Shown here one piece after another: positions 1 through 5,854 of a stretch of 6,651 bases of DNA. The notes under the pieces were generated by a model. The model had not been told where the DNA came from. It was given only the letters and a program-made list of their open reading frames with translations, and did no database searches. A program made the position numbers and the translations under genes. Every line of letters starts with the position of its first letter. The stretch's first letter is position 1. Source of the stretch: an uncultured Oribacterium sp. GTDB lineage: Bacteria; Bacillota; Clostridia; Lachnospirales; Lachnospiraceae. Location: positions 1 to 6,651 of the forward strand of contig CAKQWR010000109.1 in assembly GCA_934279105.1 (NCBI GenBank), given 5' to 3'.

Positions 1-759
1 GCCGGCATCCAGGCAGATATCAAGACCATGCTCGCAAATCACGTGTATGCGATGAGCGCGATTACGGCATTGACTGCCCAGAATACGACCGGCGTAAAAA
101 GTATTATGGAGTCGACCCCTGAATTTTTAAAGGACCAGCTCGATATGATTTTTACGGATATCTATCCGGATGCAGTGAAAACAGGAATGGTTTCCTCTGG
201 AAGTCTCATCGAGGTGATCGCAGAGAGACTCACGTTCTACAAAGCCAGGAACATCGTGGTGGACCCGGTGATGATCGCCACCAGCGGGGCGAAGCTCATC
301 AGCGATGACGCAGTGGATACACTGAAGTCAAAACTGCTTCCGCTCGCAACGCTGATCACACCGAATATTCCGGAGAGTGAAGTGCTTTCCGGGATGACGA
401 TTCGCAGCTCCGAGGATATGGTGGAGGCGGCGAAGCGGATCCACGCGGCCTTCGGCTGTGCCGTTCTTACGAAGGGCGGACATAGTCTGGACGATGCAAA
501 TGACGTGCTTGTAAACGGAGAGCAGGTGAGCTGGTTCCGCGGAAAGCGAATCGAGAATTCGAATACGCATGGCACCGGCTGCACGCTGTCCTCTGCGATT
601 GCGTCGAATCTGGCGAAGGGATATGATCTCGAAACATCCGTACAGTATGCGAAGAATTATATCTCCGGCGCACTGAACGCGATGCTGGATCTCGGAAAGG
701 GCAGCGGTCCGATGGACCACGGCTTTATGATCGAGGGCGATTATTCGGCATCTGTCTGA
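1..759 (+). CDS. thiD: Hydroxymethylpyrimidine/phosphomethylpyrimidine kinase ThiD, 5'-truncated by the window edge
   Basis: Cytoplasmic ribokinase-fold kinase that phosphorylates HMP to HMP-P and then HMP-PP for thiamine synthesis. The reading frame is open from base 1 and starts inside the family's GAGIQADIKT signature (visible as AGIQADIKTM), so the true start lies upstream. About 15-20 N-terminal residues are missing compared with the usual length of about 265 (252 residues visible). Further ThiD motifs, in fragment numbering, are VVDPVM near 86-91, TPNIPESEVL near 120-129, the VLTKGGH stretch near 154-160, and HGTGCTLSSA at 190-199. The GTGC of the last motif holds the anion hole and the conserved Cys194. 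The internal ATG at 28 is not a start, because conserved sequence precedes it. It is followed after 150 bp by thiW and then thiM in the same direction, which suggests a salvage operon. Identity is very secure; whether the upstream neighbour is also a thi gene cannot be seen. Confidence 0.95.
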   Translation, partial: AGIQADIKTMLANHVYAMSAITALTAQNTTGVKSIMESTPEFLKDQLDMIFTDIYPDAVKTGMVSSGSLIEVIAERLTFYKARNIVVDPVMIATSGAKLISDDAVDTLKSKLLPLATLITPNIPESEVLSGMTIRSSEDMVEAAKRIHAAFGCAVLTKGGHSLDDANDVLVNGEQVSWFRGKRIENSNTHGTGCTLSSAIASNLAKGYDLETSVQYAKNYISGALNAMLDLGKGSGPMDHGFMIEGDYSASV

Positions 760-909
760 GCAGACAGCACGCGATGTTGTTGATCGGACCCAGTTCGATC
801 CGCTGAGCACATAGTGTGATGTAACGCGCAGGCAATACGATACAAGCCTCATGAGACGATGAAGTGAACCATCCTTCGGCGATTCTTAGGATTGAAAAGG
901 AGATTCAAA

Positions 910-1455
910 ATGCGTAACGAAAATTCTGCTGCAGCAAGTGTAGCAACAACAAGTGTAAACACAAAGAAATTGGCGCTCGCGGCTGTATTTGCCGCAATCG
1001 CGGTGGTCGGCTCGACCTTCTCCGTGCCGGTCTTCGGTTCGAAATGTGCGCCGGTACAGCACCTCGTGAATGTGCTGTGCGCGGTATTTCTCGGCCCGGG
1101 CTATGGCGTGGCTGCAGCCTTCGTCGCGAGCGTAATTCGTAACCTGATGGGCCTCGGCTCGCTGCTTGCGTTCCCAGGCTCCATGTGCGGTGCCTTCCTG
1201 TCCGGCTATCTCTATAAGAAGCTTCGGAAACTTCCGGCAGCCTATGTCGGCGAGATTTTCGGTACCGGTATCATCGGCGGTATTCTGGCGTATCCGATAG
1301 CTGCCTTCATCATGGGCAACACAAAGGCGGCGATGTTCACCTTCGTCGTTCCGTTCCTGGTGAGCACCTGCGGTGGCACGCTGATTGCGGTGATCATCAC
1401 CGTGGCACTGAGCCAGACCGGCTTCCTGGAGCGCGCAAAGGAAATGCTGAAGTGA
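910..1455 (+). CDS. thiW: ThiW, predicted ECF transporter S component for hydroxyethylthiazole
   Basis: Small integral membrane protein of 181 residues. ThiW proteins are predicted substrate-binding subunits of energy-coupling-factor importers for the thiazole moiety of thiamine; that substrate rests on gene context in the family, not on this sequence. A Ser/Thr/Ala-rich hydrophilic head (about 2-19) precedes several hydrophobic segments from residue 20 onward. Family-like stretches are SKCAPVQHLVNVL (44-56), GPGYGV (62-67), RNLMGLGSLLAFPGSM (77-92) and GEIFGTGIIGG (114-124). The frame can be extended to a TTG at 892, but AAGGAG at 897-902 lies 7 nt before ATG 910 and overlaps that extension, so 910 is the start. 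It lies between thiD and thiM, whose kinase would trap the imported thiazole. No EcfA/EcfT genes are in the window, so a shared (group II) module elsewhere is assumed. Confidence 0.88.
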   Translation: MRNENSAAASVATTSVNTKKLALAAVFAAIAVVGSTFSVPVFGSKCAPVQHLVNVLCAVFLGPGYGVAAAFVASVIRNLMGLGSLLAFPGSMCGAFLSGYLYKKLRKLPAAYVGEIFGTGIIGGILAYPIAAFIMGNTKAAMFTFVVPFLVSTCGGTLIAVIITVALSQTGFLERAKEMLK

Positions 1456-1477
1456 CGGGCGCCGGTGGGCGGATATG

Positions 1478-1505
1478 GATTTCTGTAAACGAATTTCTGT
1501 GGACG
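1478..1505 (+). repeat. 14-bp tandem duplication in the thiW-thiM spacer
   Basis: Two head-to-tail 14-mers, GATTTCTGTAAACG and AATTTCTGTGGACG, agree at 11 of 14 positions. They are flanked by GGCGCCGG at 1458-1465 and again at 1505-1512. The GGCGCC cores are self-complementary, so the two copies can also pair across the duplication. It lies in the 106-bp gap before thiM. It is probably a small slippage product or a weak mRNA hairpin; no function is assigned. Confidence 0.35.
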
Positions 1506-1561
1506 GCGCCGGATGGAGACATGCCCCCAGGACGCAATAGGGCAGGAATGAGGATGCACGA

Positions 1562-2407
1562 ATGATCGACGAACGGTTTGAAAAACAGATCTACACATGG
1601 ATGAATGCGTTAAAGAGTGACGCGCCGCTTGTGCACTCCATTACGAATTATGTGACGGTCAATGACTGTGCGAATGCGCTTCTGGCCATCGGGGCGCGTC
1701 CGGTTATGTCGCATGATCTGCGCGAGGCGGCAGAAATCACCCGTGGCAGTCAGGCACTCGAACTGAATCTGGGGGCCACGGAATACATCGATGCGATGTT
1801 TCTGAGCGGGCAGGCGGCACGAGAGAAAGGCATCCCGCTCGTCATCGATCCGGTGGGGATCTCCGGCTCCACCTTTCGCCGCGAGACGCTTCGTCGCATG
1901 ATTCCGGAGCTTCAGCCGACGACCATCCGTGGAAACTACTCGGAGATCCAGGCCCTGCTTGCCAATGCAGGTACCGGCACGGGGGTGGATGCAATCGTTG
2001 ATGCGGCACATCCGGCACGCTTCGGAGCCGAGCTTGCGGACGCAATGCAGGCATATCTTCAGAAACTTAATTTTTCGATGGTGCTTGTCGCATCCGGACG
2101 GGCGGATATCATCGTTTCACGAGATGCTCGCTGTTTTGTGCGAAACGGCAGCCCGCGCATGTCACGCGTGACTGGCACCGGCTGCATGGCGACGGAACTG
2201 ATCGCCGCGTTTCAGGCAGTGGCTTGTAACGAAGAAAATGCTGCTTTCCGCGCCACGGTGCTGGCGACAGTCTGCATGGGCATCGCCGGGGAAATCGCAG
2301 AGGAAATGGCGCCACGTGGCAGTGGCAGCTATCACATCGCGCTGCTGGATGCACTATCCACGATGACCGCGGAAGAAATCGTAGATCGTATTTCGCTGGC
2401 GGAGTGA
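1562..2407 (+). CDS. thiM: Hydroxyethylthiazole kinase ThiM
   Basis: Salvage kinase that phosphorylates 4-methyl-5-(2-hydroxyethyl)thiazole with ATP in the cytoplasm, feeding the ThiE coupling step. The 281 residues are close to the usual 260-275. Family motifs appear in order: VHSITNYVTVNDCANALLA (24-42), NLGATEY (69-75), VIDPVG (94-99), TIRGNYSEI (121-129), GTGVDA (139-144), SRVTGTGCM (201-209) with the conserved Cys208 of the GTGC anion-hole motif, CMGIAGE (238-244), and GSGSYHIALLDAL (253-265). ATG 1562 is chosen because TGAGGA at 1549-1554 ends 7 nt upstream. It is the third gene of the thiD-thiW-thiM run. ThiW is the natural supplier of its substrate. No ThiE domain is fused and no thiE gene follows, so that enzyme must be encoded upstream or elsewhere. 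Nothing suggests loss of function. Confidence 0.95.
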   Translation: MIDERFEKQIYTWMNALKSDAPLVHSITNYVTVNDCANALLAIGARPVMSHDLREAAEITRGSQALELNLGATEYIDAMFLSGQAAREKGIPLVIDPVGISGSTFRRETLRRMIPELQPTTIRGNYSEIQALLANAGTGTGVDAIVDAAHPARFGAELADAMQAYLQKLNFSMVLVASGRADIIVSRDARCFVRNGSPRMSRVTGTGCMATELIAAFQAVACNEENAAFRATVLATVCMGIAGEIAEEMAPRGSGSYHIALLDALSTMTAEEIVDRISLAE

Positions 2408-2438
2408 CAGCTATTGACGTTGACGCCTTATTCTGAAT

Positions 2439-2505
2439 TTACATCGTTTCGATGGAATGTTGACCGTAGTGCGATATTCTACAATTTAGCATTGCTACGA
2501 TGTAA
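2439..2505 (+). repeat. Inverted repeat downstream of thiM (possible 3' UTR structure)
   Basis: TTACATCGT at 2439-2447 is the exact complement of ACGATGTAA at 2497-2505, separated by 49 nt. Within the spacer, GTAG (2466-2469) can pair with CTAC (2479-2482), giving a nested stem. There is no coding signal. It lies between the thiM stop and the hairpin at 2587. It could be mRNA 3' UTR structure, part of a small RNA, or chance. Confidence 0.3.
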
Positions 2506-2586
2506 TGCAACTTTGGCTGCCGAAATTATATTGTGTAAAAATGAAGACTAGGTGTAATGCTGATTTTAATAAATCATCGCAATCGT

Positions 2587-2626
2587 AAATATCCGGTAAT
2601 GCTGAATTCGACATTACCGGATATTT
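2587..2626 (+). terminator. Long perfect hairpin, probable terminator of the thi cluster
   Basis: AAATATCCGGTAATG (2587-2601) and CATTACCGGATATTT (2612-2626) form a perfect 15-bp stem with a 10-nt loop containing GAATTC. In + strand RNA the stem can extend outward to 2581/2632 using two G-U wobbles. The 3' side carries only short U runs (ATTTGTGATTTTC), so it is not a canonical U-tract terminator. The minus side has no better tract. Its position 180 bp after thiM, with no gene between, makes it the likely end of the thiD-thiW-thiM transcript. Confidence 0.55.
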
Positions 2627-2870
2627 GTGATTTTCGGACAATGTAGTTTTTTGAAACCTGAGCGGATTGTTAAAGCAGGTAAAAAGTCAATGCTAAAAAA
2701 GACACATGAACAAGACATGATGCACGCGTCCCAAAATAGCTGGTAAGTGTAAGTGTAGTTATCAGATAGACCTGTACGAAGAAAATATGAAATGAAATTA
2801 TACGAAAAATAACCATTTCTCGCCATTTATAAACACTTATTATTTTAAAAATAACCGTAGATTAACGTAC
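2627..2870. other. AT-rich gap with no recognised gene
   Basis: No convincing coding sequence was found on either strand. A 70-residue minus-strand frame (2614-2826) has no ribosome binding site and no recognisable motif. An 18-codon frame at 2690-2746 (+) reads MLKKTHEQDMMHASQNSW; its only upstream purine stretch is a weak AGG 10 nt before the ATG, so it is not called. The stretch holds a direct-repeat pair (2805-2814 and 2847-2856) and is closed by the terminator at 2871-2900. A short transcript ending at that terminator is therefore possible, but its promoter is not evident. Confidence 0.5.
2805..2856 (+). repeat. Pair of 10-bp direct repeats upstream of the cstA promoter
   Basis: AAAAATAACC occurs at 2805-2814 and again at 2847-2856, with starts exactly 42 bp apart (about four helical turns). 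The pair ends 57 bp before the -35 box of cstA. Same-face direct repeats are the usual layout for response-regulator sites (for example LytTR-type), and some members of this transporter family are controlled by such regulators. The link is an inference and the repeats are A-rich, so chance is possible. Confidence 0.3.
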
Positions 2871-2900
2871 ACACAGATTCTTCTGAATCTGTGTTTTTTG
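2871..2900 (+). terminator. Canonical intrinsic terminator just upstream of the cstA promoter
   Basis: ACACAGATTC (2871-2880), loop TTCT, and GAATCTGTGT (2885-2894) give a perfect 10-bp stem followed directly by TTTTT (2895-2899). It points along the + strand only, since the minus side lacks a T run. It ends 14 bp before the cstA -35 box. It would insulate cstA from upstream read-through or end a short upstream transcript. Confidence 0.85.
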
Positions 2901-2913
2901 TTGTGAAAAACGA

Positions 2914-2942
2914 TTGACAAGTCCGAAATATGGTTGTAAAAC
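2914..2942 (+). promoter_or_regulatory. Sigma-A-type promoter of cstA
   Basis: A perfect TTGACA -35 (2914-2919), 17-bp spacer, and TAAAAC -10 (2937-2942, 4 of 6). Transcription would start near 2949, giving a leader of about 37 nt before ATG 2986. The coding frame can be read back to the TTG of this -35 box, but that codon is promoter, not start. An imperfect 20-bp dyad (2901-2920, outer arms TTGT/ACAA) overlaps the -35 and could be an operator. Confidence 0.7.
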
Positions 2943-2985
2943 ATGGAGAATTTCAAAAATTTTTCAACTAATGGGGGTTACTTGT

Positions 2986-4752
2986 ATGAACACACTTGCT
3001 ATCGTATTGATTGCAGCGTTATGTCTCATAGCGGCCTACACGCTTTACGGACGCTGGCTCGCGAATAAGTGGGGCATCGATCCGAAGGCGAAGACACCGG
3101 CCGTTAAATATGAAGATGGTGAGGATTTCGTTCCGACCGATGGCTGGACGGTATTCAGTCATCAGTTTTCATCGATCGCAGGTGCAGGTCCTGTCACCGG
3201 TGCGATTCAGGCAGCTGCGTTTGGCTGGCTTCCGGTTCTTCTCTGGATCCTGCTCGGCGGCATCTTCTTCGGTGCGGTCACCGATTTCGGCGCGCTCTAT
3301 GCAAGCGTAAAGAACGAGGGCCGTTCCATGGGACTTCTCATCGAGAAGTACATCGGTAAGACCGGTCGTCGTCTCTTCCTTCTTTTCTGCTGGCTGTTCT
3401 GCTGCATCGTCATCGCAGCCTTCGCCGATATGGTAGCAGGTACGTTCAATGCTTACACCGTAACCGATGGTGTGACGTCTCTGGCGGCCGCGGCGGATTC
3501 GAATTCCGCAGCCGGCATGGTGTCCATCATGTTCATGGTATTTGCAGTCGTATATGGCCTGATCCAGCAGAAGTGCAAGTTCACCGGCTGGAAGGAGACC
3601 GTGATGGCCATCGTCTTCATCATCGTCTGCTTCGCACTCGGCATGCAGTTTCCACTCGTCGCCGGTAAGCAGACCTGGAGCTACATCACCTTCATCTATA
3701 TTTTCTTCGCTGCAGTTACACCGATCTGGATTCTCAAGCAGCCGAGAGATTATATGACCACCTTCATGTTTATCGCGATGATTGCCTGTGCAGCGATCGG
3801 CCTGCTCGTCGCACACCCGACCATGAACCTTCCGGTATTCACCGGCTTCAATAATGCAAAGTTAGGCACCATGTTTCCGATTCTTTTCGTTACGGTAGCC
3901 TGCGGTGCGGTTTCTGGATTCCACAGCCTGGTTTCCTCCGGAACCTCTTCGAAGACCGTTTCAAACGAGAAGGATATGCTGAAGGTTGGCTATGGTGCGA
4001 TGATACTGGAGTCTCTTCTTGCAGTACTGGCACTCTGTGTTGCAGGTGCGGCCGCTGCAGCGGATGGTACTCCGGCAGAGGGTACACCATTCCAGATTTT
4101 CAGCCGTGGTGTAGCCGGTTTCATCTCGATGTTCGGCATTTCCTCTCATGTTGCAACGGTGTTTATGACCATGTGCGTATCCGCACTTGCACTGACGAGC
4201 CTCGATGCAGTCGCACGTATCGCCCGCATGAGCTTCCAGGAGCTTTTCAGCGTGGATGATATGGAGCATGCGGAGGGCTGGAGAAAACTGTTCTGCAACA
4301 TTTATTTCTCCACGATTCTCACCCTCGTGTTCGGTTATATCCTTACGAAGGTCGGCTATGCAAACATCTGGCCACTGTTTGGCTCAGCAAACCAGCTTCT
4401 GTCGGCACTTGTACTGATTACACTTTGTGTCTTCCTGAAGGTAACGGGCCGTAGCAATAAGATGCTCTTCCCGCCACTGATCATCATGCTTTGCGTAACC
4501 TTTACAGCACTGGTACAGCGTCTGATCGCCATGGTAAAGGCTATCCAGACCGCCGCTGCGGTTACGATCCCTGCCGGTGAGACCACCTGGGGGGCAGTCA
4601 TCATCGCAAATGGTCTTCAGCTCATCATCGCGATTCTTCTGATCATCCTCGGCCTGACCATCGTTGTGAACTCTGCAAAGAGCTATATTCACTGCACCGG
4701 TGATAGCAAGGAAAGTGTGAAGAAGAGCGGTGTGGCCGTACATGCAAACTAA
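2986..4752 (+). CDS. cstA: CstA-family carbon starvation protein (pyruvate/peptide-type transporter)
   Basis: Polytopic inner-membrane transporter of 588 residues with many hydrophobic segments from residue 4 to about 562. Family members such as E. coli CstA and BtsT take up pyruvate, and CstA has also been linked to peptides; the substrate here is not proven. Signature stretches are FSHQFSSIAGAGPVTG (57-72), GAVTDFGAL (96-104), CGAVSGFHSLVSSGTSSKT (306-324), TSLDAVARIAR (404-414) and PLFGSANQLLSA (463-474). The C-terminus is short and hydrophilic. ATG 2986 is preferred: GGGGG (2973-2977) lies 8 nt upstream. The in-frame ATG 2971 has no ribosome binding site and TTG 2914 is the -35 box. The gene has its own promoter, is preceded by a terminator and faces thiT convergently, so it looks monocistronic. 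No partner kinase or regulator gene is adjacent. Confidence 0.92.
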   Translation: MNTLAIVLIAALCLIAAYTLYGRWLANKWGIDPKAKTPAVKYEDGEDFVPTDGWTVFSHQFSSIAGAGPVTGAIQAAAFGWLPVLLWILLGGIFFGAVTDFGALYASVKNEGRSMGLLIEKYIGKTGRRLFLLFCWLFCCIVIAAFADMVAGTFNAYTVTDGVTSLAAAADSNSAAGMVSIMFMVFAVVYGLIQQKCKFTGWKETVMAIVFIIVCFALGMQFPLVAGKQTWSYITFIYIFFAAVTPIWILKQPRDYMTTFMFIAMIACAAIGLLVAHPTMNLPVFTGFNNAKLGTMFPILFVTVACGAVSGFHSLVSSGTSSKTVSNEKDMLKVGYGAMILESLLAVLALCVAGAAAAADGTPAEGTPFQIFSRGVAGFISMFGISSHVATVFMTMCVSALALTSLDAVARIARMSFQELFSVDDMEHAEGWRKLFCNIYFSTILTLVFGYILTKVGYANIWPLFGSANQLLSALVLITLCVFLKVTGRSNKMLFPPLIIMLCVTFTALVQRLIAMVKAIQTAAAVTIPAGETTWGAVIIANGLQLIIAILLIILGLTIVVNSAKSYIHCTGDSKESVKKSGVAVHAN

Positions 4753-4867
4753 AACACACGAAAAAACGGCTGTATGCACATAAGCTTGCGTTGCGTATCG
4801 TCTATGGCATGCATATCGAAGTTTGCATATCTTCCTCAATATAGAAATACATAATGAAAGAATAACC

Positions 4868-4930
4868 AAACGGCGTAGATCCGGTTTCGAAAATCAGAAT
4901 TCGATTTTCGGAACCGGACCTACGCCGTTT
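4868..4930. terminator. 63-bp hairpin, likely bidirectional terminator between cstA and thiT
   Basis: AAACGGCGTAG (4868-4878) pairs with CTACGCCGTTT (4920-4930). After one A-C mismatch, TCCGGTT (4880-4886) pairs with AACCGGA (4912-4918). A U-G pair and CGAAAATC/GATTTTCG follow, leaving a 7-nt AGAATTC loop. In all, 26 of 28 positions are Watson-Crick. The outer AAA/TTT arms supply a T tract on both strands, which fits a shared terminator for the convergent cstA (+) and thiT (-). The T tracts are short (four and three), so it may instead mainly protect mRNA 3' ends. A second, weaker minus-strand candidate (bulged GCTTATG/CATACAGC stem then TTTTTT) lies at about 4762-4791. Confidence 0.7.
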
Positions 4931-5002
4931 TGCGTATAGTCTACATATTTTTATTTTTGCTGAGGTATATTGTTCCCTCTGTAGCTTTCCTGTAGAATGA
5001 GT

Positions 5003-5536
5003 TTACTGAAGCGCACTCCGCTTCGTACGCTGGATGGCATCGCTCATGGCCGGAATCGAAAGAATGATCAGGGTGATGATAGCCTCTGCACCGATATAAA
5101 TGAGATTATATACGGCAGAGTAAGCGATCGGATTCCATCCTTCCCAGGCGTACTCTCCGAAAAATACCCAGCCACTCAGAAATGCGAAGAAAAAGCGCCC
5201 GATACAGGCAGCGATGTAGCCGAGACGAAGTCCGTTCTTCTTATTTGCGAAGAAACCGGAAATGCCGAATGCTCCGAAAGCGAAGACATAATCCAGGATG
5301 GCCTGTACCGGTGTCAGCACATATGGATCCAGGATGAACTGAAGAATGCCATACGCCACGCCCGCTGCGATGCCTACTGCCGGACCGAAAAAGAAACCCG
5401 GCAGCATTGCAAACAGCATCGAGCAGAGGGTGATGGAACCGCCGGTCGGAAACTCAAATACCTTGATCATCGAGGTGACCGTCGCAAGTGCGATGCATAC
5501 GGCACAGTAAACAAGAATCTTCACATTTTTTGACAT
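5003..5536 (-). CDS. thiT: ThiT, ECF transporter S component for thiamine
   Basis: Thiamine-binding membrane subunit (177 residues, about six hydrophobic helices) that works with a shared EcfA/EcfA'/EcfT energising module, not present here. Family motifs: GGSITLCSML (32-41), the PVQAILDYVFAFG stretch (76-88), R114 followed by SGWVFFGEYA (121-130), and YSAVYN (139-144). Tyr139 and Asn144 keep the five-residue spacing of the ligand-binding Tyr146 and Asn151 of Lactococcus ThiT. The family His in the RFxxHxxSG pattern is Ala118 here. ATG 5536 follows a perfect AAGGAGG at 5544-5550 (7 nt away, a pure T7 spacer). A TPP riboswitch and consensus promoter upstream confirm both function and feedback control by thiamine pyrophosphate. 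It converges on cstA and diverges from the HhH gene. A nearly full-length open frame on the opposite strand (4997-5533) is an antisense shadow. Confidence 0.94.
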   Translation of the reverse strand: MSKNVKILVYCAVCIALATVTSMIKVFEFPTGGSITLCSMLFAMLPGFFFGPAVGIAAGVAYGILQFILDPYVLTPVQAILDYVFAFGAFGISGFFANKKNGLRLGYIAACIGRFFFAFLSGWVFFGEYAWEGWNPIAYSAVYNLIYIGAEAIITLIILSIPAMSDAIQRTKRSALQ

Positions 5537-5590
5537 AAAAAAACCTCCTTAAATATGCACGGAATCCCGTGATGCTTTGTTAGGAGGGGC
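5537..5590 (-). promoter_or_regulatory. TPP riboswitch expression platform: SD-sequestering, terminator-like stem
   Basis: In the thiT leader RNA, CCUCCU (complement of 5582-5587) can pair with AGGAGG of the Shine-Dalgarno sequence (complement of 5544-5549). The intervening 32 nt fold a small CACGG/CCGUG hairpin (5558-5571). The closing arm is followed at once by U7 (5537-5543) and then the AUG, so the same helix would mask the ribosome site and resemble an intrinsic terminator. The overlapping GCCCCU (5585-5590) is complementary to AGGGGC at the aptamer's P2 strand (5693-5698). That offers a mutually exclusive 'on' pairing when TPP is absent. Confidence 0.6.
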
Positions 5591-5618
5591 AAAATATAAA
5601 CAACGAATAAACGTCGTC

Positions 5619-5703
5619 ATGCTTCCCTACGCAGGTACTAACCTGATCAGGTGAGAAGGGTTGGTTCTATGAAGAATCCTCTCAGCATATGCGCCCCTAG
5701 CAA
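5619..5703 (-). promoter_or_regulatory. TPP (THI-box) riboswitch aptamer controlling thiT
   Basis: Read on the minus strand, the conserved parts occur in order: GCUAGGGGCGC, the pyrimidine-sensing CUGAGA (5680-5685), ACCC of P2, ACCUGAUC (5645-5652), the P5 hairpin CAGGU/ACCUG (5632-5645), and GCGUAGGGAAGC (5621-5632). A short P1 is formed by UGCU (5699-5702) and AGCA (5620-5623). P3 is reduced to a tiny GC-AUAU-GC element, and a GGAUUC/GAACC hairpin sits between CUGAGA and ACCC. It binds thiamine pyrophosphate and would shut off thiT when TPP is plentiful. Confidence 0.97.
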
Positions 5704-5712
5704 TCAAGCATC

Positions 5713-5740
5713 ATTATAAAACGGTGAAAGGCACTGTCAA
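5713..5740 (-). promoter_or_regulatory. Consensus sigma-A promoter of thiT
   Basis: On the minus strand, perfect TTGACA (5735-5740) and perfect TATAAT (5713-5718) are separated by 16 bp. The start point would fall near 5704-5706, only a few bases before the riboswitch P1, so the aptamer begins almost at the mRNA 5' end. A fully consensus promoter fits a gene whose control is left to the riboswitch. Confidence 0.88.
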
Positions 5741-5782
5741 TAGTGGGAGTGCACGATAAAACGCCAGGTGACGATGCTCTTT

Positions 5783-5811
5783 TCGACAGCATTGGCATCG
5801 TGGTATGGAAT
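5783..5811 (+). promoter_or_regulatory. Weak candidate promoter for the HhH gene
   Basis: TCGACA (5783-5788, 5 of 6 to -35), 17-bp spacer, and TGGAAT (5806-5811, 4 of 6 to -10). It would start transcription near 5818, just upstream of the preferred GTG start at 5855. It lies inside the N-terminal extension that would be coding if translation began at 5768 or 5774, so it only makes sense with the later start. Confidence 0.25.
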
Positions 5812-5854
5812 GCTTATCGAATCGAAAAAACGACGAAAGCAGAAAGGAAGACCG

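Noticed and set aside
780..815. tRNA T-arm-like stretch (AGTTCGATCC) between thiD and thiW
   Set aside because: The flanking bases do not form a T stem, and no anticodon arm or acceptor stem could be found.
892..909. TTG start for ThiW adding six residues
   Set aside because: The added codons contain the AAGGAG ribosome binding site of ATG 910.
760..909. Search for a second TPP riboswitch or promoter before thiW
   Set aside because: No CTGAGA/ACCTGAT core and no well-spaced -35/-10 pair; thiW is probably co-transcribed with thiD.
2614..2826. 70-residue minus-strand frame in the thiM-cstA gap
   Set aside because: No ribosome site or recognisable family, and the frame overlaps a strong + strand hairpin. 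Likely chance in AT-rich DNA.
2914..2985. N-terminal extension of CstA from TTG 2914 (or ATG 2971)
   Set aside because: TTG 2914 is the first codon-length of a perfect -35 box. No ribosome site precedes 2914 or 2971, whereas ATG 2986 has one and starts with a typical hydrophobic N-terminus.
3169..3816. 215-codon minus-strand frame inside cstA
   Set aside because: A Cys/Asp/Glu-rich antisense shadow of transmembrane coding sequence. The + frame carries all CstA motifs.
4997..5533. 178-codon + strand frame almost fully opposite thiT
   Set aside because: Polar, Cys/Asp/Lys-rich translation without family motifs. The minus frame is clearly ThiT with riboswitch, promoter and perfect ribosome site.
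5768..5854. Longer N-terminus of the HhH protein from GTG 5768 or ATG 5774
   Set aside because: Only a weak AGG precedes these codons, while GTG 5855 has AAGGA at good spacing. Not excluded, only less likely.
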